Positions 34,788 through 44,746 are shown, numbered from the stretch's first letter. The stretch: 64,000 nt of DNA from JBEHWX01 sp048498995 (GCA_048498995.1 JBEHWX010000011.1:27933-91932), one strand, 5' to 3'. Notes: generated from the letters alone by a model not told the origin. Program-made: numbers and translations.

Positions 34788-36455
34788 ATGCCGAACACCG
34801 TTCCGGACAGATCCCAATCGCCGCGTCGCATTCCGACGACTCTGGAGCGACGTGAGGAGCTTGCGCGCCTGCTTGCCGCGGCGCGCCGGGATGCGCGGAC
34901 CGATCCCGACGCGGCCGTCGCCGCCGCCGACCGGGCGGTGGAGCTGGCCGGCGAGCTCGACGACCGGGAGCTTCTCGTCGCGGCGCTTCGCCAGCGAGGT
35001 CTCTGCCGGATCGCCCGCGGCGCGTATCGCGAGGCGCTCGCCGATCTTCGGCCGGCGCTCCGGATGCTCGACGAGGCAGACGAGCCGGCCGACGGCGCCG
35101 AGATAGCCCTGGCCATCGGCCACGCCCGCCTGGGGCTGCACGACCACGGCGGCGCCATCGCCGCCTATGACGACGCGCTCCGGCGATCCGACCGGGTGGA
35201 GGACTTGGAAATGTCGGCCGTGGCGCACACCGCGCTCGGCAATGTTCACGGAAGCCTCGGTGATCATCCCTCCGCCGTCCGACATCATCGCGCCGCCCTG
35301 GCGCTGCGCGACCGCGCGGGGGAGGCCGATCCCCGGCTGCTGGCGGTGATCTGCTCGGATGTCGGCGTCGGCTACCTCAGGATGGGGAGCCACGAGCAGG
35401 CGCGCGAGTTCTTCGAGCGCGCGGCGCAACTGGCGCGCGAGGGCGCCGACCGGTATCTGGAAGCGTGCGCGCTGGCCAACCTCGGCGGCGCTTGGCTTGC
35501 CGCCGGCAACGTGGAGGCCGCGCGCGAGCTGGTGATTCGCGCGCTCCTGCTGCACGAACAGCTGCGCGAGCGCCGCGGCGTGGCCGAGACGATGATCACG
35601 CTCGCCACGATCGACGCCGCCGTCGATCCGGCCGGCGCGCTCCGGCTCTATCGCTCGGCGGCGTCGCTGGCCGAGACCTGCGGCGATGCCGCGCTCGCCT
35701 CGGCGGCGCTCTCCGGCATCGGCGCCATCCGCCTCGGCGGGGGAGAGGGATGGGAGGCGATCGCCGACGTTGAGCGCGCGCTGACCCTGGCCGTGGAGGC
35801 CGGCGACCGCGCGGCCGAGAGCCGCGCTCATGAGCTGCTTGCCGCCGCCTACGAGGAGCTCGGAGATCATGGCTCCGCGCTCCGGCACTTCAAGGAATTT
35901 TCGTCGCTCAAGACGTCGATCGAGGGGGGGGAGTTGCGCCGGGAGGCGTCGGAAATCGTGGCCCGCGAGATTATCGAGGGGAAGGATCGGGAGCTCGAGC
36001 GGGAGCGCCGCGCCGGCGATGAGCTGCGCCGCGAGCTGGAGCACAAGACCACGGAGCTGGCCTCGCTGGCCGTGAGCATGGTCCGCAAACAGGAGATGCT
36101 CGACGCCATCCGCGAGCATGGCGGACGCGCCGCCGACGGCATGGCCGCATCGGCCCTCGCCGGGCGCTTCGAGGTGGCCGAGCCCTCCGCGGCCGCCGGG
36201 GAGGCCGCGCGCGAGCTCGAGCGGGCCGACCGGCTGAACCCCGATTTCATGCGCCGTCTGAAGGAGCGCTTCCCCCGGCTGACGGCCACCGAGCTGCGCA
36301 TCTGCACCCTCCTGCGCAACGACATGTCGACCAAGGAGATCGCCGACATGCTCTGCACCTCGGAGCGGACGGTCGAGAACCATCGGTACCGGATGCGCAA
36401 GAAGATGGATCTTCCCCCCGACGAGCACCTTCCCCTGTTCCTGGCTACCTTCTAA
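34788..36455 (+). CDS. TPR / coiled-coil / LuxR-type HTH regulator
   Basis: 555 residues. About ten TPR-like repeats span residues 20-390 (for example AVAHTALGNVHGSLGDHPSAVRHH and LEACALANLGGAWLAAGNVEAARE). A coiled coil follows (EIVAREIIEGKDRELERERRAGDELRRELEHKTTELASLA, about 395-435). The C-terminal LuxR HTH is FPRLTATELRICTLLRNDMSTKEIADMLCTSERTVENHRYRMRKKM. No membrane segment. This soluble architecture is common in Bacteroidota-like regulators. It lies 63 bp upstream of the DUF4062-STAND gene on the same strand, so the two probably form one unit. The start was taken at the first Met before the helical domain; no strong Shine-Dalgarno. Confidence 0.82.
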   Translation: MPNTVPDRSQSPRRIPTTLERREELARLLAAARRDARTDPDAAVAAADRAVELAGELDDRELLVAALRQRGLCRIARGAYREALADLRPALRMLDEADEPADGAEIALAIGHARLGLHDHGGAIAAYDDALRRSDRVEDLEMSAVAHTALGNVHGSLGDHPSAVRHHRAALALRDRAGEADPRLLAVICSDVGVGYLRMGSHEQAREFFERAAQLAREGADRYLEACALANLGGAWLAAGNVEAARELVIRALLLHEQLRERRGVAETMITLATIDAAVDPAGALRLYRSAASLAETCGDAALASAALSGIGAIRLGGGEGWEAIADVERALTLAVEAGDRAAESRAHELLAAAYEELGDHGSALRHFKEFSSLKTSIEGGELRREASEIVAREIIEGKDRELERERRAGDELRRELEHKTTELASLAVSMVRKQEMLDAIREHGGRAADGMAASALAGRFEVAEPSAAAGEAARELERADRLNPDFMRRLKERFPRLTATELRICTLLRNDMSTKEIADMLCTSERTVENHRYRMRKKMDLPPDEHLPLFLATF

Positions 36456-36518
36456 TCGGGCGCCTTCCCGGCGGGCGCCGGCTCTTCTCCAATACCTGAA
36501 CAACCGACGAGCAGACGT

Positions 36519-39500
36519 ATGATCGACCTGAACGATCGACACATCGACCAGGCGCGCCGGCGCGACACGCGGCCGGATGCGCGGCGCGAGCTGCGCGTCT
36601 ATGTCGCCAGCGCCGCCGAGGAGATGCGGGCCGAGCGGGAGTATCTCTCCCTGCAGGTCTTCCCCGAGCTTCGAGGCATCTGCGAGGATCGCGGGGTGGA
36701 GCTTGCCGGCATCGACTTCCGCAGCCGCCCCTCGCGCGGCCGGATGCGCGACGGCAAGCTCGTCCGCCTGTCGCTCGACGAGCTGCACCTCCGCCGCCCG
36801 TTCGTGCTCGGGCTGATAGGGTCGGTGGCCGGATGGATGCCGAGCCCCTCGGCGCTGGCGCGCGATCAGGATCTGGTGGAGCGCTATCCCTGGCTCGACC
36901 GCCTCACCGAGGAGCCGCGCAGCCTGCTCGAGATCGAGATCGAGCGTGGCGTGCTGGCGCGCTCGGAGGCGAGCGACTGGTCGGCGTTCTATCTCCGCAC
37001 GCCGTCGGAGGATCGCTCCGGCATCAGCGAGGAGGCGCGCAGGCTGGCGTCGCTGAAGGAGCGAATCAGGCGCGGCGGCTATCGTCACCGTGAGAATCTT
37101 CCCGACCTCGATGCCTTCGGCGAATGGGTGCGCGGTCAGCTTCTGACGGTGATCGAGCGGGAGTTCCCGTCGCTCGTCAGACCGGGCGCGCTCGACGGAG
37201 AGATGCGCGCGCAGGAGGCGTTCGCCGCTTCCCGGCGCCGTGGCTATCTCCCCCGCCCGATGCTCCTCCGCCGGCTGGACCGGCAGGTCGACGAGGCAGC
37301 CGGGCCGCTGATCATCAGGGGAGAGCCGGGCGTGGGGAAGAGCGCGCTGCTGGCCTGGTGGGCGCACGATCGTCGCGGCCGCGAGCCGGCATCGCCGATG
37401 GTGGTGCATCACGTCGCCGTCTCCGGTGCCTCGTCCGGCGGACGTGCCACGCCCGGTTCGGTGGTCCGCTCGCTCATCGCCCGGATCGCGCTCGCCCTCG
37501 GCGACATCGGCAACACAAGGGGAGATGACGCCGAGCTGATGCGGGCGCTGCCGTGGTGGCTGGCGCAGGGGGCCGCCGCGGGAATGATCCTGGTGATCGA
37601 CGGCGCCGACCAGATGGTCGAGGGCTCGCGCGACCTCGAATGGCTGCCGCGGCATATCCCCGCCGGCCTCCGGCTGATCGTGGCCACGTCGCGCGCGTCG
37701 GGGGGGGATCGGGGATGGGAGGAGCTTCATGTGGAGCCGCTGACGCTCGCCGAGCGCTCCGCCCTCGGCGCGGCCGGCCTGCTCGGCGGCTCCGTCGGCC
37801 GCGCCCTTCAGGATGGTTCGACCTCCGAGCTCCCCGCCAACCCGCTTCTGCTCAGGGCCCGTCTCGAGGAATATCGTCTCCTCGGCTCCCACGATCGCGC
37901 CGCCGGGGCCAACGGCGCCGGCGCGCGGGACCAGGCGCTCGCGGCATCGAGCGTGCCGGAGCTCTTCGCGCGGAAGTTCGACGCGCTCGAGGAGGAGTTC
38001 GGCGCCGGAATGGTCGGCACGCTGCTCGGCGCGCTCTGGTGCTCGCGTGATGGGATGAGCGAGGATGAGCTGCGCGCGCTGCTCGACTGTCCGCGGATCG
38101 ATCTGGCGGATCTTCTCTCCTCGCTCGGCTTCCACCTGCTGGAGTCCGACGGACGCCTCCGGTTCTTCCACGACCAGATGCGGCGCGCGGTCGAGGCTCG
38201 CTATGCATCGACCGCCGATGAGGCGCGGAGCCATCGGCTCCGGCTGGCCGCGTTCCTCCAGGAGCGGGCCGGGGCATCGCGTCGCGCCGAGGAGCTCCCC
38301 GCGCTGCTCGACCATCTGGGGGACGAGGAGCGTCTGCTCGACTGCATCGCCGACCCGGAGATCGCGCTCCGGATGGCCCGCCTCGGACGTGATTACGAGC
38401 TGATCGGGCTCTGGCTTGCCACCGCCGGGGTCGAGCGGATGGCGGAGCTCTACGAAGCGAGACTCGCCACGTTGGAAGGGGAGCGCTCCCCGGCCGAGCT
38501 CGCCGAGCTTGCGCGCGGCATCGGGGATCTTCTCCGACGCGCCGGACGCCTCGTGGAGGCGCGGCGGCTGCTGGCGCGCGCGCTCGAGCTGCCGGGGGCC
38601 GATGGCGGGGACGGAGCGGAGCAGGCGGCCACGCGCCACGGGCTGGCCGAAGTGCTCCGTGCCCTCGGCGATCTCGACGGCGCCGAGCGTGAGCTGCGGA
38701 CCGTCCTCGCGCTGCTCGACGAGAGCGCTCCGGACGGGAAGCGCCTCCTGGCCGACGCGCTGGACAACCTGGCGGGCGTGCTTGAGGAGAAGGGGGATCT
38801 GGAGGCGGCCGAATCGATCTATCGCCGCGCGATCACCACGATCGAACGGGTGGAGGGGACCGGCGGGCGCCTGGTTTCGACGATGATGAACAACCTTGCG
38901 AGCACCCTCCATCGGCAGGGGCGGTTCGACGAGGCGCGGGCGCTCTACGAAGGGGCGATCGAGCGCTTCCGCCGCCTTGCCGGCGAGCGGCATCCGGAGA
39001 CCGCGGCGGCGCTGAACAACCTCGCCGCGCTCCGCTTCGATCTCGGCGACCGCGTCGGCGCGGAGGAGTCGTATCGTCACGCGCTGGCGATCTGGGAGGA
39101 GGCGCTCGGCGCGGAGCACCCCGCGGTCGGCGCCGCGCTCAACAACGTGGCCAGCACGCTTGCCTCGCGCGGCGAGCCGGAGGCCATCCATCTGCTCCAT
39201 CGCGCAGCCGATATCTACCGGCGCGCCGGCGGCGGAACGGCGCGCGCGGAGCTTGCCGTGGTGCACTTCACGCTCGGCCGCTCGCACTACTACCAGGGCT
39301 CGCTCCGGGAGAGTGAGCGCGCGTTCCTCGACGCGCTCGCGATTCAAGATCCGCTGCTCGGGCAGGGGCACATCGACACGCTCACCACGCTCGGCTGGCT
39401 CGCCAAGGTGCAGCGCGACCTCGGCGGCCATGCCGAGAGCCGTGAGAATTTTCGGATCGCGATCGGCGGCCACGAGCGTCTGCTCGGCGGCGCGCACCTT

Positions 39501-39674
39501 CGCGTCGGCATTCTCCTCGGCGATTTCGGTGAGCTTCTCGAGGCGATGCACGATGCCGACGGCGCCGGGGAAGCGTTCCGTCGGTCGCTTGCGATTCTGC
39601 GGGCCATTCTGCCGGAGGAGGATCGTCGCGTGCTCCGCGCTCGTGGCAGGGTGGAGGCGCTGGCGGCCGCCTGA
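36519..39674 (+). CDS. DUF4062-STAND NTPase with C-terminal TPRs
   Basis: 1051 residues. The N-terminal DUF4062 domain is LRVYVASAAEEMRAEREYLSLQVFPELRGICEDRGVELAGIDFR (26-69), then LLEIEIERGVL and SAFYLRTP. The STAND/NACHT-like ATPase has P-loop IIRGEPGVGKSALLAWW (about 266-282), Walker B GMILVIDGADQMVEG and a helical sensor region. From about 600, TPRs include QAATRHGLAEVLRALGDLDGAERELRTVL and two clear NLAxxLxxxG units. The layout recalls eukaryotic TEP1 and nephrocystin-3 and bacterial signal-dependent oligomerising NTPases. Its role is unknown; candidates are regulation with the adjacent LuxR protein or a defence-like switch. Confidence 0.88.
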   Translation: MIDLNDRHIDQARRRDTRPDARRELRVYVASAAEEMRAEREYLSLQVFPELRGICEDRGVELAGIDFRSRPSRGRMRDGKLVRLSLDELHLRRPFVLGLIGSVAGWMPSPSALARDQDLVERYPWLDRLTEEPRSLLEIEIERGVLARSEASDWSAFYLRTPSEDRSGISEEARRLASLKERIRRGGYRHRENLPDLDAFGEWVRGQLLTVIEREFPSLVRPGALDGEMRAQEAFAASRRRGYLPRPMLLRRLDRQVDEAAGPLIIRGEPGVGKSALLAWWAHDRRGREPASPMVVHHVAVSGASSGGRATPGSVVRSLIARIALALGDIGNTRGDDAELMRALPWWLAQGAAAGMILVIDGADQMVEGSRDLEWLPRHIPAGLRLIVATSRASGGDRGWEELHVEPLTLAERSALGAAGLLGGSVGRALQDGSTSELPANPLLLRARLEEYRLLGSHDRAAGANGAGARDQALAASSVPELFARKFDALEEEFGAGMVGTLLGALWCSRDGMSEDELRALLDCPRIDLADLLSSLGFHLLESDGRLRFFHDQMRRAVEARYASTADEARSHRLRLAAFLQERAGASRRAEELPALLDHLGDEERLLDCIADPEIALRMARLGRDYELIGLWLATAGVERMAELYEARLATLEGERSPAELAELARGIGDLLRRAGRLVEARRLLARALELPGADGGDGAEQAATRHGLAEVLRALGDLDGAERELRTVLALLDESAPDGKRLLADALDNLAGVLEEKGDLEAAESIYRRAITTIERVEGTGGRLVSTMMNNLASTLHRQGRFDEARALYEGAIERFRRLAGERHPETAAALNNLAALRFDLGDRVGAEESYRHALAIWEEALGAEHPAVGAALNNVASTLASRGEPEAIHLLHRAADIYRRAGGGTARAELAVVHFTLGRSHYYQGSLRESERAFLDALAIQDPLLGQGHIDTLTTLGWLAKVQRDLGGHAESRENFRIAIGGHERLLGGAHLRVGILLGDFGELLEAMHDADGAGEAFRRSLAILRAILPEEDRRVLRARGRVEALAAA

Positions 39675-39752
39675 GGTTGCCGGGCCCGATGGCGCGGGGC
39701 TCCGGAAGCCGCGGCCGCGCGGTCGCGGAGATGTCGAACATCCGAAACGAGA

Positions 39753-39791
39753 AACCGGGTCCACGGAGCTCAGCGCGCCGTGGACCCGGTT
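39753..39791. terminator. bidirectional terminator hairpin
   Basis: Perfect 14-bp stem AACCGGGTCCACGG / CCGTGGACCCGGTT with an 11-nt loop, in the convergent gap between the STAND gene and the His-rich protein gene. Only short T-runs flank it. Confidence 0.75.
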
Positions 39792-39817
39792 CTACAATGA
39801 GAGATGTCGAGCCTCGC

Positions 39818-40348
39818 TCAGATCCCCTCGCCGATGCCGTGGGAGCTCGCCAGGCTCACGTGCTCTCCACCGTCATCATGCTTGTGATGATGCCCGTGAT
39901 GATGATGCCCATGAATCGGGGTGTCGTTGTCCGGCGGTGTCTGCAGCACGATCTTCACGTACTGTCCCACCGGCTCGGTGGTATCCTGTCCGATCGAGAC
40001 GCGGATGGTCAGAGAGAGCGCCGATCCTCCCACCAGCGCCGTGGCCTGATAGACGCCGACCGGGATGTTCGACGGCGTTGCTCCGGGAATCGTGAGCACG
40101 ACGTTGGGCGGAACCACCATCGCCACATTGTTCGCCGGAAGGATCGTCGCGTCGTACATCGGAAACTCGAGTATCGAGTTAGGATCGGTCGGACCCGGCA
40201 GCATGCCGGGCGTGAGGAAGATGCCGGGACGGAGATGGTCATGTGGAAGCGCGACGACGGCCATTGGAAGCAGGGGGGAGTTCGATTGAATGTTGCCGAC
40301 CGTGATCGTGTGGATGCGAGGAGGGAGTGCCGAGCTCTTCAAGTTCAT
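39818..40348 (-). CDS. hypothetical protein with His-rich C-terminus
   Basis: 176 residues, not recognised. There is no obvious signal peptide. The middle is beta-rich with regular Pro/Val/Ile patterns (NNVAMVVPPNVVLTIPGATPSNIPVGVYQATALVGGSALSLTIRVSIG) that look like an Ig-like or adhesin-type strand sandwich. The C-terminus has DTPIHGHHHHGHHHKHDDGGEH, a potential divalent-metal-binding tail. It stands alone, facing the STAND gene across a terminator. The start at 40348 (MNLKSS) is the first Met before the structured part. Confidence 0.55.
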   Translation of the reverse strand: MNLKSSALPPRIHTITVGNIQSNSPLLPMAVVALPHDHLRPGIFLTPGMLPGPTDPNSILEFPMYDATILPANNVAMVVPPNVVLTIPGATPSNIPVGVYQATALVGGSALSLTIRVSIGQDTTEPVGQYVKIVLQTPPDNDTPIHGHHHHGHHHKHDDGGEHVSLASSHGIGEGI

Positions 40349-41240
40349 GTTGCATCTTCTCGGGATGGATGACGAGGGCGACCGGATCCCGCCGGTCTGC
40401 GGAGGAGAGGTATGCCCCGGTCCGGCATCGGGCAAAGGCCAATGAAGCGGCGCCGGAGATTTCGATCGCGAATATCCACCTATTCCCGCACATCCGGGTA
40501 CTCATTTCCCACTCACGCCGCGCCGCAGCCGCCACGGCATGCCGGCCCGCGCCGCGCCGTGTCCGGTAGGCGATCGAAGGGGAAGCGCACGCGGCCCCGA
40601 CCATTGGCGGCCACGACCACAGGCGGCCCCGACCATCGGTCCACGTACAGGCTCGGATCACGGGATCGCGCGCGTGAGTAGAAGATGAGTAGTGACGCCG
40701 GCACCGGCCGGGTGCATGTTGCACCCCGAGGAGTGACGCCGGCGGCGGTCGACACGGGCCGATTCCCGGCAGACGACGAAAAGAGGTCCGTCCTCCTCTC
40801 CGAACGCTCGACTCCCGGCTCCGCCACGCCGGGAGGAGCCCGGTGGTCCGGTCCAGACGGACCCTTCATATCGAGCGCGCGGATCGTCGCGAAATGTCCA
40901 GCAGCCAAGTGTCCAGTAGCGAAACGTCCAGTAACGGGGAGTCCGCACCATGGTCAGTGTCAACGAGCTCATCGGCTCGACCGTCGCCTTTGCCGACGGC
41001 AGCCTGTACGACCACGCCGTCGGGTCGAAGCCGGTCGCATCCGGCGGTGGTCGGAGCTCACGTGCGCTTGCCGGGAGCGCGTCGGGTCCGGGCCGGTCCC
41101 CGGCCGGATCCGACAGCGGCCATGGTGCCGACGAACCGACTTCCCCGCGCTCACCGCACATGTCGGCCGCAAGCCGCCCGATGTGATGGCTGGCATCTGA
41201 CGCAATCTTGATGCCCATCGGGCGGCGGGCGCCGCTATGC
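40349..41240. other. long intergenic region, no convincing gene
   Basis: About 890 bp. Open frames are Arg/Ser/Pro-rich. One short frame (40950-41186, plus) begins MVSVNELIGSTVAFADG but then turns low-complexity. Three imperfect direct repeats of GTCCAGTAGCGAAAC type lie at about 40893-40936. A small hairpin GTGCA-TGT-TGCAC lies at about 40711-40723. Confidence 0.45.
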
Positions 41241-41274
41241 AAAAGCCCACGGAGGCGACGGCTTCCGTGGGCTT
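41241..41274 (-). terminator. rho-independent terminator of the CBS gene
   Basis: On the minus strand: 11-bp stem AAGCCCACGGA / TCCGTGGGCTT with a 10-nt loop, followed by TTTT. It lies about 65 bp past the CBS stop. Confidence 0.85.
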
Positions 41275-41338
41275 GCTGTATTCATCCGGTTCCGTGCCGG
41301 CGTTTCACCGCGCGGCGCTGCCGCCGGCGAAGGTATCC

Positions 41339-42700
41339 TCAGGTATACTCGACCAGATCGTGACGGGTGAGGATGCCGTTGATGATCCCGTACTCGCTGA
41401 TCACGATCGCGCGGGCATCCTTCAGATACCGGATCGCGTGCTGCACGTCGCAGGTATGCTCGACCACCGGGAAGCTCGGCTCCATCAGGTCGCGCACCGG
41501 GCGCTCCAGCAGATCGCGATCCTCCATCACGGCCGACATCACGCGGTTGTCGCGGAGCGAACCGACCGGATCGGCTCCCTCCATCACCGGAAGCTGGCTG
41601 AATCCCTTCTGGTTCATCAGGTCGAGCGCCTCGCGGACGCTCATCTCCGGGGAGGCCGCGATCAGCGCGCTCATGCCGTTCTTGCGCACCTTCATGTCGA
41701 GCACCACCTGGAGCGTCACCTTCTCGGCGTCGAGGAATCCCTTCTCCTGAAGCCACTCGTCGGAGTGATGCTTGGTCAGATAGCGCTCGCCGGTATCGCA
41801 GACGATCACCACCATCACGTCACCTTCCTTCATCGTGCGGGCCACGCGGGCGGCGGCGACCACGTTCATGCCGGTCGATCCGCCGGTGAAGATCCCCTCC
41901 TCGCGCGCAAGGCGACGGGCCATCATGAATGCGTCGTAGTCCGAGACGTTCATCACCTCGTCGATGTAGTCGAAGCGGAGGTTGCCCGGGATCCGCTCCT
42001 GGCCGACACCCTCGATCAGGTAGGGGAGCGCCTCGACCAGGCGGCCGGTGTCCTTGTAGGTCTTCAGCGAGGAGCCGACCGGATCGGCGCCGATCACCTT
42101 GATCTCAGCGCTCTTCTCCTTCAGGAAGCGTCCGCAGCCGGAGATGGTGCCGCCGGTGCCCATGCCGGCCACGAAGTGGGTGATCTTCCCCTCGGTCTGC
42201 TCCCAGATCTCCGGCCCGGTGCCGTAGTAATGCGCCTCCGGGTTGGAGGGATTATCGTACTGGTTCAGCATCAGGGCGTTCGGGATCTCCTGCGCCAGAC
42301 GCTGGGCGGTGTTGTAGTAGTACTCCGGCGAGCTCGGCTTGGCCGCCGAGGAGACCACGAGCACATCGGCGCCGAGCGCCTTCAGGTAGCGGACGCGCTC
42401 GACCGAGGCCTTGTCGGTCATCACGAAGAGGCAGCGATAGCCTTTCTTCTTGGCGGCCAGCGTCAGACCGATGCCGGTGTTGCCGCTGGTCGGCTCGATC
42501 AGAAGCCCTCCCGGCTTGATCCGCCCCTCGCGCTCGGCGGCCTCCACCATCCTGATGCCGATGCGGTCCTTGACCGAGCCGCCCGGGTTGGCGCTCTCCA
42601 TCTTGGCCAGCACGAGTCCCTTCGTCTCGCCGATGACACGGTTCAGGCGGAGCATCGGCGTGTTGCCGATCATGTCGGTGATTGATTCGAAATAGCGCAT
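41339..42700 (-). CDS. cbs: cystathionine beta-synthase / cysteine synthase with CBS pair
   Basis: 453 residues. The fold-type II PLP enzyme domain (1-320) has the PLP Lys44 in NPGGSVKDRIG, the substrate loop PTSGNTGIG and phosphate loop VAGMGTGGTISGCGR. A tandem CBS domain follows (MSALIAASPEMSVREALDLMNQKGFSQLPVMEGADPVGSL and DLMEPSFPVVEHTCDVQHAIRYL). This heme-less two-module layout matches bacterial/yeast-type cystathionine beta-synthase; cysteine synthase activity is also possible. The CBS pair may bind adenine nucleotides or SAM. Confidence 0.92.
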   Translation of the reverse strand: MRYFESITDMIGNTPMLRLNRVIGETKGLVLAKMESANPGGSVKDRIGIRMVEAAEREGRIKPGGLLIEPTSGNTGIGLTLAAKKKGYRCLFVMTDKASVERVRYLKALGADVLVVSSAAKPSSPEYYYNTAQRLAQEIPNALMLNQYDNPSNPEAHYYGTGPEIWEQTEGKITHFVAGMGTGGTISGCGRFLKEKSAEIKVIGADPVGSSLKTYKDTGRLVEALPYLIEGVGQERIPGNLRFDYIDEVMNVSDYDAFMMARRLAREEGIFTGGSTGMNVVAAARVARTMKEGDVMVVIVCDTGERYLTKHHSDEWLQEKGFLDAEKVTLQVVLDMKVRKNGMSALIAASPEMSVREALDLMNQKGFSQLPVMEGADPVGSLRDNRVMSAVMEDRDLLERPVRDLMEPSFPVVEHTCDVQHAIRYLKDARAIVISEYGIINGILTRHDLVEYT

Positions 42701-42916
42701 GCGATTGCCGAATGTCAGTTGATCGTTGCCGGCGCATTCCGGATCGGGAGAGAGAAGTCCGGATCGTACGAGGGTGGCGTACGACAGTCGAGGGCCGGTA
42801 GAGAACGCCTAAACTACTGAAAACGACAGGGGGAAGAGAATGCAGAATGTAGAATGCGGAATGTAGGATGATGGGTTCGGAAATCGCGTGGTATGTGCTT
42901 TGTCCTGACCGGATGC

Positions 42917-44563
42917 ATGAGCAAACCTACTCGTCGAAACCAACAGATCCTTCGCGTGGCGCGTGAGCGCTGCGGCTTCGAGAACCTCCGTCCCGGCCAG
43001 GAGGGCGCCGTCCGCTCCGTGCTCGACGGACGCGACACGCTCGCGGTGATGCCGACCGGCGCCGGCAAGTCGGCCATCTATCAGATCGCCGCCTGCCTCC
43101 TCCCCGGCGCCACCGTGGTGGTCTCCCCGCTGATCGCCCTGCAGCGCGATCAGCTTCAGTCGATTCAGGAGCAGGATATCGGCGAGGCGGCCGTGGTCAA
43201 CTCCACCGTCAGCTCCGCCGAGAAGGAGGAGGTGATCGACGCGGTCGCCGAGGGGGAAGTGGAGTTCCTCTTCGTGGCCCCGGAGCAGTTCGCCAACGAG
43301 GAGATCATGGAGCGGCTCCGTCAGGCGCGCCCGTCACTCTTCGTGGTCGACGAGGCGCACTGCATCACCGAGTGGGGACACGATTTCCGTCCCGATTACA
43401 TGCGGCTCGGCGCCGTGGTGGAGATGCTCGGGCATCCGACCGTGCTGGCCATGACCGCCACGGCCACGCCGCGCGTGCGCGAGGAGATCGTCACGCGCCT
43501 GAACATGCGTGAGCCGAACGTGATCGTCAGCGGGTTCGACCGTCCGAACATCTGGCTCGGCGTGGAGAGCTATCAGGATGAGGGCGCCAAGCAGGTCGCG
43601 CTGGTCAATCGTGTGGTGGCCGCCGAGAAGCCGGGGATCGTCTACGCGGCCACCCGCGGACATGCCGAGGAGATCGCCGCGCTGCTGGCCGAGCGCGGGC
43701 TGCGCGCCGAGCCGTATCACGCCGGACTGCGCCCCAGGGACCGGGAGCAGACGCAGGAGCGCTTCATGTCCGACGAGCTCGACGTGATCGTGGCGACGAT
43801 CGCCTTCGGCATGGGGGTCGACAAGCCGAACGTCCGCTTCGTGTTCCACTACGATATCAGCGACTCGATCGACTCCTACTATCAGGAGATCGGCCGCGCC
43901 GGGCGTGACGGGGAGCCGGCCCGCGCAATCCTCTTCTATCGTCCGGAGGATACGCGGCTGCGGCGCTTCTTCGCCGGTGGAAAGAAGCTCACCGAGGAGC
44001 AGGTATCGCGGGTGATCGAGGCGATCGGCGAGGGAGATGGGCCTATCGATCCGAAGGAGCTGCTGGAGCGGGTGGATATCTCCTCGACCCGGCTCACCAC
44101 GGTGCTCAACAGGCTGGAGGATGTCGGCGCGCTCGAGACCGCGCCGACCGGAGAGATTCTTCCGGCCGGGACCGATGATCCCGGTGAGGAGGTCGTGGCG
44201 CGCGCCCTTCGGGTGCAGGAGACACGTCGCGAGCTCGATCTTGCCCGCGTGGAGATGATGGAGAGCTACGCGCAGTCGATCACCTGCCGGCGACGCCAGC
44301 TCCTTCACTATTTCGGCGAGGAGGATGTGGAGCCCTGCGGAACCTGCGACAACTGCGAGGCCGGCCGCGGCGCCCCGTCGGTGGAGGAGGAGCCCTTCCC
44401 GGTCAACTCCCGCGTGCACCGCAACGGCTGGGGAGAGGGGATCGTGCTCGGCTACGAGGATGGGAAGATCATCCTGATCTTCGAGACCGTCGGACGCAAG
44501 ACGCTCGATGTCGGCGTGGTGATGAAGCGGAGCCTGTTGAAGCGGGCCGAGGGGGGCGAATAA
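42917..44563 (+). CDS. recQ: RecQ-family ATP-dependent DNA helicase
   Basis: 548 residues. Helicase motifs are DTLAVMPTGAGKSAIYQI (I), VVDEAHCITEWGHDFRPDY (II and aromatic loop), AMTATATPRVREEI (III), FGMGVDKPNVRFVFHYDISDSIDSYYQEIGRAGRDGEPA (V-VI). A zinc-binding domain ends CGTCDNC. After a winged helix the protein ends in a small domain (RVHRNGWGEGIVLGYEDGKIILIFETVGRKTL) instead of HRDC, as in a subset of bacterial RecQ proteins. It unwinds 3'-5' in recombination and repair. The start is taken at MSKPTRRNQQ. Confidence 0.94.
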   Translation: MSKPTRRNQQILRVARERCGFENLRPGQEGAVRSVLDGRDTLAVMPTGAGKSAIYQIAACLLPGATVVVSPLIALQRDQLQSIQEQDIGEAAVVNSTVSSAEKEEVIDAVAEGEVEFLFVAPEQFANEEIMERLRQARPSLFVVDEAHCITEWGHDFRPDYMRLGAVVEMLGHPTVLAMTATATPRVREEIVTRLNMREPNVIVSGFDRPNIWLGVESYQDEGAKQVALVNRVVAAEKPGIVYAATRGHAEEIAALLAERGLRAEPYHAGLRPRDREQTQERFMSDELDVIVATIAFGMGVDKPNVRFVFHYDISDSIDSYYQEIGRAGRDGEPARAILFYRPEDTRLRRFFAGGKKLTEEQVSRVIEAIGEGDGPIDPKELLERVDISSTRLTTVLNRLEDVGALETAPTGEILPAGTDDPGEEVVARALRVQETRRELDLARVEMMESYAQSITCRRRQLLHYFGEEDVEPCGTCDNCEAGRGAPSVEEEPFPVNSRVHRNGWGEGIVLGYEDGKIILIFETVGRKTLDVGVVMKRSLLKRAEGGE

Positions 44564-44682
44564 CGCTCACCGAATCTTCCGGAAGATTCCGGAATCTTCC
44601 CGGACGTGGCGTGCAGCCGGCTTCGGGCGTGGGCGCATGACGAGCGCATCCGCGCCGCCGCGGTCCGCCGTTCGGGAAGGGC

Positions 44683-44746
44683 AAAAAAAATGGCGCGGCC
44701 GGTACCTTGAAGTCGGAGAGCCGTCTCCAAAACCGTTGCCGCGCCA
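44683..44746 (-). terminator. elaborate terminator / structured RNA with U8
   Basis: On the minus strand, TGGCGCGGC pairs with GCCGCGCCA (9 bp) and is extended inward by ACCG/CGGT after a 2-nt bulge. A nested GGAGA-CGGC-TCTCC hairpin sits inside, and the outer stem runs directly into eight U. It could terminate the small zinc-finger-like gene at 44769-44999 or be the 3' end of a separate small RNA. Confidence 0.7.

Noticed and set aside
34482..39764. A 1760-codon open frame on the minus strand
   Set aside because: It is antisense to the TPR-LuxR and DUF4062-STAND genes, whose domains are clear on the plus strand. Its translation has no domain and is a high-GC shadow.
40950..41186. Short plus-strand ORF beginning MVSVNELIGSTVAFADG
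   Set aside because: The first 25 residues look protein-like, but the rest is Ser/Gly/Pro low complexity with no ribosome-binding site or conserved feature.
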